This document shows, piece by piece, positions 6,936 through 13,237 of a stretch of DNA of 64,000 nucleotides (its first letter is position 1; each line of letters starts with the position of its first letter). Source of the DNA: Bacillota bacterium (lineage in GTDB: Bacteria > Bacillota > Clostridia > Tissierellales > Tissierellaceae); the NCBI GenBank assembly GCA_023388495.1, contig JAEWGC010000044.1, positions 62,001 through 126,000 of the forward strand, read 5' to 3'. The notes under the pieces are model-generated. The model worked only from the letters and a program-made list of their open reading frames with translations. It did not search any database and was not told the DNA's origin. The translations under genes were made by a program, and so were the position numbers.

Positions 6936-8192
6936 ATGAAAAAAAAGAAACTTAGTTTAAGTGCAAAGGTATTTATAGGTTTTGGACTAGGTATTATTCT
7001 AGGTATTATATTTAAGGAAAAGATTCTAGTTATTAAACCTGTTGGTGATATATTCTTAAGACTAATAAAAATGATAGTTGTACCACTGATTTTCTTCTCA
7101 ATTGCTGCAGGTGTTTGTAGTATCGGTGATATGCAGAAGTTAAAGAGGATAGGTTCAAAAACTCTTATATATTACTTAGCAACAACAGCTTTAGCCGGAG
7201 GTATATCACTAACACTTGCCAATATAATAGGGCCAGGTAAAGGGTTATCGGCAGAAGAAATAGTAGGTAATGGAGTAGTATATGAAGCAACAGTTGCACC
7301 TACAATAGGAGATACTATACTTGGAATGGTTCCAGATAACATTTTTACAGCGTTTACAACTGGAAATCTAATGCAAATAATTGTTTTTTCACTATTTGTA
7401 GGTGTTGCGATAATTATCATGGGTGAAAAGGGAGCGAAGGTAAGAAACTTCTTTGAATCTGGATCTGATGTTATGTACACAATTACAGGAATGGTAATGG
7501 AAACATCTCCATATGGAGTTACTGCCCTTATTGCATGTTCAGTAGGAGCATATGGAATGAAGATATTTGGACCTCTTGCTGTATTCATAGCAACAGTTTA
7601 TATAGGTTTAATTTCAGTAATAGCAATGTATGCAATTATGTTAAAATTAATTGGAAAAGCATCTATTAAGCAATTTTTCAGAAAAATACCTGAGCTTTGG
7701 TTAGTAACAGCAAGTACTACAAGTAGTTCAGGAAGCTTACCTGTTACACTTAATGTTGCAAAAAATAAATTTGGTGTAAGTGAAGATTTAGGAAACTTTA
7801 CGCTACCTCTTGGTGCTACAATGAACATGAATGGTGGAGTTTGTTTCTATGCAGCAAGCGTTATATTTGTTTCTCAGATTTATGGTATAGAACTGTCAAT
7901 CACTCAACAAATAATGACTGTGCTTATGGCAACGTTAGTGTCAGTAGGAGCTCCGGGAATCCCAGGCGGTGCTATAGTAATGTCTACTATGCTTCTTACG
8001 ACAATGGGATTACCACTAGATGTTGTGGGAATGATAGCAGGAATTTTCCGTATAATAGATATGGGAACTACAACTATGAACGTAACTGGAGATGTTGTTA
8101 GTACAATTTGTATAGCTCGTGGAGAGAATATGATAGATGATAAGATATATAATGACAGTATGGCAAAAAGTACTATTGGAGTAAGTGAATAG
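6936..8192 (+). CDS. SLC1/DAACS family sodium-coupled amino acid symporter
   Basis: A 418-residue integral membrane protein of the glutamate/neutral amino acid symporter family (GltPh, SLC1). Visible marks are the serine-rich hairpin 1 (STTSSSGSLP, 260-269), the TM7 motif NMNGG (297-301), hairpin 2 (VGAPGIPGG, 337-345) and the TM8 motif IDMGTTTMNVTGD (374-386). By alignment with the GltPh TM8 motif, Asp375 matches Asp394, which holds the substrate amino group, and Asp386 matches Asp405. Thr378 stands where GltPh has Arg397, which binds the substrate side-chain carboxylate; neutral-amino-acid members have Thr or Cys there. NMNGG replaces NMDGT. A neutral substrate is therefore more likely than glutamate. 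The ribosome binding site is AGGGGG. It is probably co-transcribed with the aldolase and ended by a GC-rich terminator. Confidence 0.9.
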   Translation: MKKKKLSLSAKVFIGFGLGIILGIIFKEKILVIKPVGDIFLRLIKMIVVPLIFFSIAAGVCSIGDMQKLKRIGSKTLIYYLATTALAGGISLTLANIIGPGKGLSAEEIVGNGVVYEATVAPTIGDTILGMVPDNIFTAFTTGNLMQIIVFSLFVGVAIIIMGEKGAKVRNFFESGSDVMYTITGMVMETSPYGVTALIACSVGAYGMKIFGPLAVFIATVYIGLISVIAMYAIMLKLIGKASIKQFFRKIPELWLVTASTTSSSGSLPVTLNVAKNKFGVSEDLGNFTLPLGATMNMNGGVCFYAASVIFVSQIYGIELSITQQIMTVLMATLVSVGAPGIPGGAIVMSTMLLTTMGLPLDVVGMIAGIFRIIDMGTTTMNVTGDVVSTICIARGENMIDDKIYNDSMAKSTIGVSE

Positions 8193-8235
8193 ATATAACT
8201 ACTAGGTAATAGATTAATAATCCTATTTGAATAAA

Positions 8236-8270
8236 ATCAGGGCGGCCCTTTGGCCGCCTAATTTTATTTA
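8236..8270 (+). terminator. GC-rich rho-independent terminator after the symporter gene
   Basis: A stem GGCGGCC (8241-8247)/GGCCGCC (8252-8258) with loop CTTT is flanked by A-rich sequence and followed by TAATTTTATTT. The stem is unusually G+C-rich for this region. Confidence 0.85.
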
Positions 8271-8299
8271 ATAAGAAAGTTCTTTAATAAGAAAGTTCT
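8269..8299. repeat. Tandem 15-bp direct repeat at the edge of the IS91-type element
   Basis: TAATAAGAAAGTTCT occurs at 8269-8283 and again at 8285-8299. Each copy holds GTTC (GAAC on the minus strand), the tetranucleotide next to which IS91-family elements place their origin end. The second copy lies just outside the terminator hairpin of the element's genes, so the repeat may mark the insertion point. Confidence 0.5.
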
Positions 8300-8310
8300 A
8301 CTTTTTTAGC

Positions 8311-8356
8311 TAAATAAAAATATGCCATAAATTGCCCATAGGCAATTTATGGCATA
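8311..8356 (-). terminator. Terminator of the IS91-type genes
   Basis: A perfect 16-bp stem (8321-8336 with 8341-8356) and 4-base loop. Read on the minus strand it is followed by TTTTTATTTA, so it terminates the leftward genes. In IS91-like elements a hairpin near this end can also belong to the origin. Confidence 0.8.
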
Positions 8357-8380
8357 TCAAAAAAATCTAATTTCATTAGA

Positions 8381-8617
8381 TTACTCTTTGTATTCGTAAT
8401 GAACACCACGAATACCAGTATAAGATTTTGGAGTCATAGTACCATCACAAACCTGACAATAAGGCTGTGGTGGAATTGATGGATCAAGTCCATCAAATAT
8501 ATTATCTTCTTCTAATTGCCTAACAATAAAACGAGGAACCCAAAGTGAATAATTACATTTAGTACAAATAAATTCAACTAAATCATCATTTTTAGAAAAA
8601 CCTTCAAGTATATTCAT
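8381..8617 (-). CDS. Small zinc-ribbon protein associated with the IS91-type transposase
   Basis: A 78-residue protein I do not recognise by name. It contains CTKC and CQVC pairs about 40 residues apart, consistent with a zinc ribbon, and the segment SLWVPRFIVRQLEED. I choose the ATG at 8617 because GGAGG precedes it with 7-base spacing; an in-frame ATG 21 bases earlier lies before that site. It begins 30 bp after the stop of the transposase gene and ends before the shared terminator, so the two are co-transcribed. It may be a passenger or an accessory DNA-binding factor of the element. Confidence 0.65.
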   Translation of the reverse strand: MNILEGFSKNDDLVEFICTKCNYSLWVPRFIVRQLEEDNIFDGLDPSIPPQPYCQVCDGTMTPKSYTGIRGVHYEYKE

Positions 8618-8647
8618 GATAAAACCTCCATAGTGCAAAATTAATTA

Positions 8648-9793
8648 CTAAGCACTATTATATAAGCGGAATGAAAAATTATCAATATAAGGGTTCTTAC
8701 TAGAATGAAAAATATCTACAAGTTCCATTGTATGACCACAAGAACAACAAAGATGGTCAACCCCAAAAGCCAGAAGAAGACGAGCACGCCAATGAGAATA
8801 TTTTTTTCTAAAGTTCCTTTTCTCTAAACTATCTAAAAGATAAAGTTTAGAAGAATGAATGTATTTTTTAGCATAGAGACCATAATATCTAATCACTTTA
8901 AATTGTTCATCAGGAATATGGATAATTAGACGCTTAATAAACTCAAGAGCATGTATTTTTTCAGTAATACGCTGATTATCCTCATGGCGATCATAATAGA
9001 AAGTAACAAATTCACCATCATAGTCAAGAATACGAGATTGAGCCATAGCAGGCCGTCCGGTGTATCTAATAATATACTTAACAGCATCATTAGCCTTAGA
9101 ATCCAAATTAGATTTAGCATAAACATAAAAACCATCAGGGTAGCTTTTAAATAAAAAGGATTTAGAATTATAAAATGAATCACCAAGATGTTTATGAAGA
9201 AAATCTAATATGGCACCTTGCCATCGTTTACGAAGCATATTAAAAGGAATATGGGAAACTTTACGCCAAATAGTTTTAATACCTGAAGCACCCTCAGTAA
9301 GTATCATGTGAATATGGGGATTCCATTTAAGGTCACGACCAAAGGTATGCATAGTAGAAATTATACCAGGCTTAAAATTTTCAGATTTATTTAATCTAGA
9401 AAACCAGCCAAGGACAGTATCAGCACTAGCTTTAAAAAGTAAATGAAGTAAATTTTGATCTTTACGAAAGAAAACACGTAGTTCTTCAGGTATATTAAAA
9501 ACAATATGTCTATGTTTACAATTAATAAGCTTAGAGGAAATAGAATTAGCTCTATCCTGAATATATTTAGCACCACAGGAATTACAAAAACGACTTTTGC
9601 AGGTAAAATAAACATGTTTGATATTGCCGCAGTGTTCGCAATGATAAATGGCATGGCCCATTGATGGTTCTCCACATTTAATGATTTTATCAACATTCTT
9701 TAAAACAGCAGAACGAATGGGATACCCCTTAGCAACAAAGGCATCCCAATGATCTTTAAAAATATCTTTAATTTTAATAGTTTTGCTAGTCAT
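8648..9793 (-). CDS. IS91-family Y2 HUH transposase
   Basis: A 381-residue rolling-circle transposase. The N-terminal zinc-binding domain shows HCEHC (Cys52, Cys55), TCKSRFCNSC (Cys65, Cys70, Cys73). The HUH endonuclease motif is HIHMILTEG (His160, His162) and the two catalytic tyrosines fit Tyr240 and Tyr244 in KYIIRYTGR. The protein makes single-strand nicks and covalent 5'-phosphotyrosine links during one-ended transposition. All catalytic residues are present and the frame is unbroken, so the element may be active. Length agrees with the family. The start ATG has GGTGATATT upstream as a weak ribosome binding site. Confidence 0.92.
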   Translation of the reverse strand: MTSKTIKIKDIFKDHWDAFVAKGYPIRSAVLKNVDKIIKCGEPSMGHAIYHCEHCGNIKHVYFTCKSRFCNSCGAKYIQDRANSISSKLINCKHRHIVFNIPEELRVFFRKDQNLLHLLFKASADTVLGWFSRLNKSENFKPGIISTMHTFGRDLKWNPHIHMILTEGASGIKTIWRKVSHIPFNMLRKRWQGAILDFLHKHLGDSFYNSKSFLFKSYPDGFYVYAKSNLDSKANDAVKYIIRYTGRPAMAQSRILDYDGEFVTFYYDRHEDNQRITEKIHALEFIKRLIIHIPDEQFKVIRYYGLYAKKYIHSSKLYLLDSLEKRNFRKKYSHWRARLLLAFGVDHLCCSCGHTMELVDIFHSSKNPYIDNFSFRLYNSA

Positions 9794-9892
9794 AATATCA
9801 CCAAGATATTTATAACAGATAAAACAAAATTAATCAAGATAAGAATATAACCAGTTTTTACAGGTTAAGTTAAATTACTGATGTCTTTTAAC

Positions 9893-9917
9893 GCATCGGA
9901 GATGCATTTTTATTTAA
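9893..9917 (+). other. Small terminator-like hairpin between the two insertion sequences
   Basis: GCATC-gga-GATGC is followed by ATTTTTATTT. It could be a short terminator reading rightwards or part of an end of the IS91-type element. The rest of 9794-9930 holds no gene. Confidence 0.4.
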
Positions 9918-9935
9918 CAGAAACTCAAAAGAATT

Positions 9936-9958
9936 CCCTCATCCTCTTTAGGTGGGGG
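9936..9958 (+). repeat. Left-end subterminal hairpin of the IS605-type element
   Basis: Arms CCCTCAT and GTGGGGG (with G-T pairs) enclose the loop CCTCTTTAG. The position about 115 bp ahead of tnpA fits the left end bound by TnpA. Confidence 0.6.
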
Positions 9959-9972
9959 ATGAAATTTGTATA

Positions 9973-10002
9973 TTGACCCATACATCGAACATATGTTATA
10001 AT
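9973..10002 (+). promoter_or_regulatory. Promoter of tnpA
   Basis: TTGACC at 9973-9978 and TATAAT at 9997-10002 with an 18-bp spacer, about 50 bp upstream of the tnpA start codon. Confidence 0.65.
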
Positions 10003-10051
10003 ATATTATATAATTGTCACTCAGTATAATATATATAAAGTAGGTGAATAA

Positions 10052-10447
10052 ATGGAATTAGACACAAATAAACATTCAGTCTTTCTAATGTATTATCATC
10101 TCATACTAGTAATAAAATATAGAAGAAAAGTTATAGATAATCTTAAGTCAGAAAGACTAAAAGAAATATTTGAATATATTTCACCAAATTATAAAATAGA
10201 ACTACAAGAGTGGAATCACGATAAAGATCATATTCATATATTATTCAAAGCACATCCTAAGTCAGAACTATCAAAATTCATAAACGTCTATAAATCAGCC
10301 AGCTCAAGACTAATAAAAAAGGAATTCCCAGATATAAAAGAAAAACTATGGAAAGAAAGTTTTTGGAGTAGAAACTTTTGCCTACTTACAACAGGAGGAG
10401 CTCCTATAGAAGTAATAAGAAGATATATTGAAAGCCAAGGTGAATAG
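10052..10447 (+). CDS. tnpA: IS200/IS605 family Y1 transposase TnpA
   Basis: A 131-residue single-strand transposase that cuts and joins the element as single-stranded DNA through a 5'-phosphotyrosine intermediate. The HUH motif is HIHIL (His60, His62) and the catalytic tyrosine is Tyr125 in RRYIESQG near the C-terminus. The length is normal for a Y1 TnpA and the frame is intact. The start ATG follows AAGTAGGTGAATAA. The stop codon is one base from the tnpB start, so the genes are translationally coupled. Sequence appears complete and potentially active. Confidence 0.93.
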   Translation: MELDTNKHSVFLMYYHLILVIKYRRKVIDNLKSERLKEIFEYISPNYKIELQEWNHDKDHIHILFKAHPKSELSKFINVYKSASSRLIKKEFPDIKEKLWKESFWSRNFCLLTTGGAPIEVIRRYIESQGE

Positions 10448-10448
10448 A

Positions 10449-11507
10449 ATGGAAGAAAAGGTAAAACACAAAGGCTATAAATACAGAATATATCCAAATA
10501 AAGAACAAGAAGAACTCATAAATAAAACCTTTGGATGCGTTAGATTTATATATAATAAAATGCTAGAAGATAGAAAAAAAACATATGAAAAATATAAAGA
10601 AAATAAAGAAGAATCAAAAAGGCAAAAATACTCTACACCAGCAAAATATAAAAAAGAATATCCATGGCTTAAAGAAGTAGATAGTCTAGCATTAGCAAAT
10701 GCTCAAATAGACTTAAATAATGCCTATAATAAATTTTTTCAAGAACCTAAAACTGGTTATCCAAAATTCAAAAGCAAGCACAAGGATAGATTATCCTATA
10801 CAACAAATAATCAAAAAGGAACAATAAGAATAATAGATAAAAACCATATAAGAGTACCAAAACTAAAAGATATAAAAACAAAAATACATAGACAAATACC
10901 AGAAGAATCTAAAATAAAATCAGCAACCATAGAAACAGTAATAGGACTAGACTATTCATCAACATCACTATATATAGATAGTGAAGGAAAAAGTGGGGAG
11001 TATCCAAGATATTATAGAATAGCAGAAGAAAAGCTAAAAAGAGAACAAAGGAAACTATCCAAAAGGAAAAAAGATAGCAAAAACAAAGAAAAGCAAAGAC
11101 GAAAAGTAGCGAAGCTACATGAAAAGGTAGCAAATCAAAGAAAAGATTATCTTCATAAAATATCAAGGCAGATAGCCAATGCCTATGATGTAGTAGTCAT
11201 AGAAGATATAAATATGCAAACAATATCTCAAGTATTAAATCTAGGGAAATCAACAAATGATAATGGATACGGAAAGTTAAAGGTATACCTAGAATATAAA
11301 CTAAAAGACCAAGGAAAACAGCTAATAAAAATAGATAAATGGTATCCATCATCAAAACTATGTAATCACTGCAATACAGTAAATAAAGAACTAATACTAT
11401 CTCAAAGAACATGGAGATGTGGTAATTGTGGCATAGAGCTAGATAGAGATATAAATGCAGCAATAAATATAAAAAATGAAGGATGTAGAATATTAGGTAT
11501 AGCCTAA
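10449..11507 (+). CDS. tnpB: TnpB-type RNA-guided nuclease with an internal deletion
   Basis: A 352-residue TnpB. It starts at ATG 10449, one base after the tnpA stop. The N-terminal helix-turn-helix region (YRIYPNKEQEELINKTFGCVRFIYN), the RuvC residues Asp168 (GLDYSS), Glu252 (VVVIEDINMQ) and Asp334 (LDRDINAA), and a four-cysteine zinc finger (Cys305, Cys308, Cys324, Cys327) are present. However KSATIE (158-162) joins almost directly to TVIGLDY; in full-length relatives I recall 30-40 residues here (a strand beginning like SPSGKYYVS and the linker into RuvC). The loss is in frame. The missing part belongs to the wedge/beta-barrel that holds guide RNA, so nuclease function is doubtful although the catalytic triad survives. 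Confidence 0.88.
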   Translation: MEEKVKHKGYKYRIYPNKEQEELINKTFGCVRFIYNKMLEDRKKTYEKYKENKEESKRQKYSTPAKYKKEYPWLKEVDSLALANAQIDLNNAYNKFFQEPKTGYPKFKSKHKDRLSYTTNNQKGTIRIIDKNHIRVPKLKDIKTKIHRQIPEESKIKSATIETVIGLDYSSTSLYIDSEGKSGEYPRYYRIAEEKLKREQRKLSKRKKDSKNKEKQRRKVAKLHEKVANQRKDYLHKISRQIANAYDVVVIEDINMQTISQVLNLGKSTNDNGYGKLKVYLEYKLKDQGKQLIKIDKWYPSSKLCNHCNTVNKELILSQRTWRCGNCGIELDRDINAAINIKNEGCRILGIA

Positions 11508-11612
11508 AGATATAAAGAGAACCGTTGGACAAACGGGGATAGCTAGGTAAATATACTAACAATAGTTAGTACTTCCCATGAAGCCCCCACTTCTTAAGTG
11601 GTGGGAGCATGT
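11440..11612 (+). ncRNA. Probable omega/reRNA scaffold at the tnpB 3' end
   Basis: TnpB guide RNAs come from the 3' end of tnpB through the right end of the element. The sequence after the stop codon, including CCGTTGGACAAACGG (a short hairpin) and the right-end hairpin at 11584-11605, has the layout of such a scaffold; bases beyond the right border would be the guide. The limits are estimated and transcription is not shown. The 5' boundary overlaps the coding sequence. Confidence 0.5.
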
Positions 11613-11663
11613 CACACTTTAAAATTATAGGAAACTGATAATAAACCAATAGGATGGGAATTG

Positions 11664-12134
11664 ATGGTAATGGATATTTTATATATGAGAGAAGCGCTAG
11701 AAGAATCAAAAAAGGCCTATAGCATCTACGAAGTTCCTGTAGGTGCTGTTGTTGTTTATGATGGCAAGATTATTGGTAGAGGTTATAATCAAAGGGAGAC
11801 CTTAAATGATCCTACGGCTCATGCGGAGATGATTGCAATTAAAGAAGCCAGTAAGTATCTTGATGCATGGAGATTATTAAATTGTACAATGTATGTAACT
11901 CTAGAACCCTGTGCAATGTGTGCTGGAGCCATAGTTAATGCTAGGATAGGGAGATTAGTTATCGGGACTAGGGACCCTAAGAGAGGTTGTTGTGGCACAA
12001 TAGAGGACTTAACAAATCATTCTAAGTTTAACCATAGATTAGAAGTGGAATTTGGAGTATTAGAAGATGAATGTAGTAATATAATTTCGGAGTTTTTTAG
12101 GGAGCTTAGAAAAAGTAAAGAAAGAGAAAAATAA
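11664..12134 (+). CDS. tadA: tRNA-specific adenosine-34 deaminase TadA
   Basis: A 156-residue zinc-dependent deaminase that converts adenosine-34 to inosine in tRNA-Arg(ACG). The catalytic motif HAEMIAI supplies the zinc-binding histidine and the proton-shuttling glutamate, and EPCAMCAGAI supplies the two zinc-binding cysteines. The C-terminal segment with FFRELR is typical of TadA. I choose ATG 11664 because AGGATGG lies 6 bases before it. The gene stands alone behind the IS605-type element and is followed by a terminator. Cytidine/guanine deaminases share the motif, but the overall sequence and the tRNA genes next door support TadA. Confidence 0.93.
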   Translation: MVMDILYMREALEESKKAYSIYEVPVGAVVVYDGKIIGRGYNQRETLNDPTAHAEMIAIKEASKYLDAWRLLNCTMYVTLEPCAMCAGAIVNARIGRLVIGTRDPKRGCCGTIEDLTNHSKFNHRLEVEFGVLEDECSNIISEFFRELRKSKEREK

Positions 12135-12168
12135 AAACATCAAGATTTAATCTTGATGTTTTTATTTT
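12133..12168 (+). terminator. Rho-independent terminator of tadA
   Basis: A 15-bp perfect stem (AAAAACATCAAGATT and its complement) around one base, followed by ATTTTT. Confidence 0.88.
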
Positions 12169-12178
12169 TCCTTTTGGA

Positions 12179-12222
12179 GCACCCTACGGGTACCACCGAA
12201 CTATTTCCTGCGGAGCAGGTTA
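12179..12222 (-). other. GC-rich hairpin pair just downstream of the tRNA operon
   Basis: Two small hairpins, CCTGC-tcc-GCAGG and ACCC-gta-GGGT when read on the minus strand, lie immediately 3' of tRNA-Thr and are much richer in G+C than their surroundings. They could be the 3' end or processing signal of the tRNA transcript. I cannot identify them further. Confidence 0.35.
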
Positions 12223-12223
12223 A

Positions 12224-12299
12224 TGGAGCTGGCGAGAGGAATTGAACCCCCAACCTACTGATTACAAGTCAGTTGCTCTGCCGATTGAGCTACGCCAGC
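12224..12299 (-). tRNA. tRNA-Thr (UGU)
   Basis: A full cloverleaf on the minus strand: acceptor GCTGGCG/CGCCAGC, anticodon stem ACTGA/TCAGT with loop CTTGTAA (anticodon TGT), T loop TTCAATT and an encoded CCA end. Length is 76 nt. It is the last of three tRNAs in one transcript. Confidence 0.96.
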
Positions 12300-12320
12300 A
12301 TGGTTATTTAAGTAAATTTG

Positions 12321-12397
12321 TGGCGACCTGGAAGGGACTCGAACCCTCGACCTCCAGCGTGACAGGCTGGCATTCTAACCAACTGAACTACCAGGCC
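12321..12397 (-). tRNA. tRNA-Asp (GUC)
   Basis: A full cloverleaf on the minus strand: acceptor GGCCTGG/CCAGGTC, anticodon loop CTGTCAC (anticodon GTC), TTCGAGT T loop, and encoded GCCA. Length is 77 nt. Confidence 0.96.
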
Positions 12398-12403
12398 ATA
12401 ATA

Positions 12404-12478
12404 TGGTGACCCCACCGGGATTCGAACCCGGGTTACCGCCGTGAAAGGGCGATGTCTTAACCGCTTGACCATGGGGCC
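12404..12478 (-). tRNA. tRNA-Glu (UUC)
   Basis: A full cloverleaf on the minus strand: acceptor GGCCCCA/TGGGGTC, anticodon loop CTTTCAC (anticodon TTC), TTCGAAT T loop and encoded CCA. Length is 75 nt. First tRNA of the leftward transcript Glu-Asp-Thr. Confidence 0.96.
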
Positions 12479-12507
12479 ATATTTGTCCAATAAGGACAAC
12501 CTCTCTT

Positions 12508-12536
12508 ATTATACTACTGTTTTTTAAATTTGTCAA
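12508..12536 (-). promoter_or_regulatory. Promoter of the tRNA-Glu-Asp-Thr operon
   Basis: On the minus strand TTGACA (12531-12536) and TATAAT (12508-12513) are 17 bp apart, about 30 bp upstream of tRNA-Glu. This is a full consensus promoter, as expected for a stable RNA. Confidence 0.85.
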
Positions 12537-12640
12537 AGGTAAAATTAAATATTTTTAAATGTATTTTCAAGACTTTGTGTTTCCATTAATATCTATCAAT
12601 TTATATTTTTTTATGGTATAATATTTAACATGAATTTACT

Positions 12641-12732
12641 GGAGAGGTGTCCGAGAGGTTGAAGGTGGCGGTCTCGAAAACCGTTGCACAGTTTATGCTG
12701 TGCCGTGGGTTCAAATCCCACTCTCTCCGCCA
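12641..12732 (+). tRNA. tRNA-Ser (CGA)
   Basis: A class II cloverleaf with a long variable arm: acceptor GGAGAGG/CTCTCC, anticodon loop CTCGAAA (anticodon CGA), variable stem GCACAG/CTGTGC, TTCAAAT T loop and encoded GCCA. Length is 92 nt. A TATAAT lies at 12617-12622 just upstream. Confidence 0.95.
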
Positions 12733-12755
12733 AGTAGTATTGCAAATACTTCCGA

Positions 12756-12796
12756 AGAAAGGCTTTAGACAGTTTCTGTCTAAAGCCTTTCTAATA
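12756..12796. terminator. Bidirectional terminator between tRNA-Ser and arsC
   Basis: A perfect 17-bp stem (12756-12772 with 12776-12792) around TTT. The stem's own CTTTCT end serves the rightward tRNA-Ser and the arsC side reads into A/T-rich sequence from the left. Confidence 0.75.
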
Positions 12797-12813
12797 TTAT
12801 GAATAAAAATTTG

Positions 12814-13215
12814 TTAAATTTCTTTATTCTTTACCCTTCTGATCAAATTATCTACCTTATCCTTTATAATATCTCTAGTTTCTCTATAATCCTCAATTGA
12901 TCCTCCAGAAGGGTCTGTTAGTCCCCAGTCCTCACTATGACTATTTGATACAAATGGACATACTACATTGCACCCCATGGTTATAAGGATATCAACCTCT
13001 TCAGGTATATCAGATAATAATTTAGGATGATGCTCCCTTATATCTACCCCAGCTTCTTCCATTACTTCTACTGCTAGTGGTTTTACCTCATGATAGTTCT
13101 CAGTTCCAGCAGAATACACTTCCAATACATCACTACCTAATTTTTTCGCCAAACCTTCTGCCATTTGAGAACGGCAAGAATTATGAACGCATATAAATGC
13201 AACTTTCTTCTTCAT
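12814..13215 (-). CDS. arsC: Arsenate reductase, thioredoxin-coupled (LMW phosphatase type)
   Basis: A 133-residue cytosolic enzyme that reduces arsenate to arsenite. The phosphatase-type loop CVHNSCRS holds the nucleophile Cys9 and Arg15. Cys82 and Cys86 in MGCNVVCPFV are the resolving cysteines of the thioredoxin-linked cascade. The aspartate loop is TDPSGGS. Length agrees with the family. It is the third gene of a leftward arsR-acr3-arsC operon, 22 bp after acr3, so arsenite produced here is passed to the efflux carrier. Start ATG has GGAGGAATGTT upstream. Confidence 0.95.
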   Translation of the reverse strand: MKKKVAFICVHNSCRSQMAEGLAKKLGSDVLEVYSAGTENYHEVKPLAVEVMEEAGVDIREHHPKLLSDIPEEVDILITMGCNVVCPFVSNSHSEDWGLTDPSGGSIEDYRETRDIIKDKVDNLIRRVKNKEI

Positions 13216-13237
13216 TTAACATTCCTCCAAGTAAAAG

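Larger units (their letters stand above)
8299..9850 (-). mobile_element. IS91-family rolling-circle insertion sequence (borders approximate)
   Basis: The element carries a Y2-type HUH transposase gene and a small zinc-ribbon gene downstream of it on the minus strand. IS91 elements have no inverted repeats or target duplications and insert with the origin end beside GAAC or CAAG; a GAAC (minus strand, 8295-8298) lies just beyond the 3' terminator hairpin, which I take as the origin-side border. The other end (upstream of the transposase, right-hand side) cannot be fixed from sequence; it lies somewhere between 9793 and the IS200/IS605 left end near 9930. Confidence 0.6.
9930..11620 (+). mobile_element. 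IS200/IS605-family element with tnpA and tnpB (borders approximate)
   Basis: The element contains a Y1 transposase gene, a tnpB gene immediately after it, and subterminal hairpins typical of the family: left 9936-9958 (CCCTCAT/GTGGGGG around CCTCTTTAG) and right 11584-11605 (CCC-CCACTT / AAGTGG-T-GGG with a bulged T, the hallmark of TnpA-recognised hairpins). There are no inverted repeats or target duplications, as expected. Exact cleavage sites are not determinable without an empty site. Confidence 0.85.

Noticed and set aside
11197..11562. Hydrophobic frame antisense to tnpB
   Set aside because: It is a shadow of the tnpB frame, with no ribosome binding site and composition typical of the opposite strand of A-rich coding DNA.
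12308..12499. A 63-codon protein frame on the minus strand
   Set aside because: It lies entirely over tRNA-Asp and tRNA-Glu, which explain the sequence.
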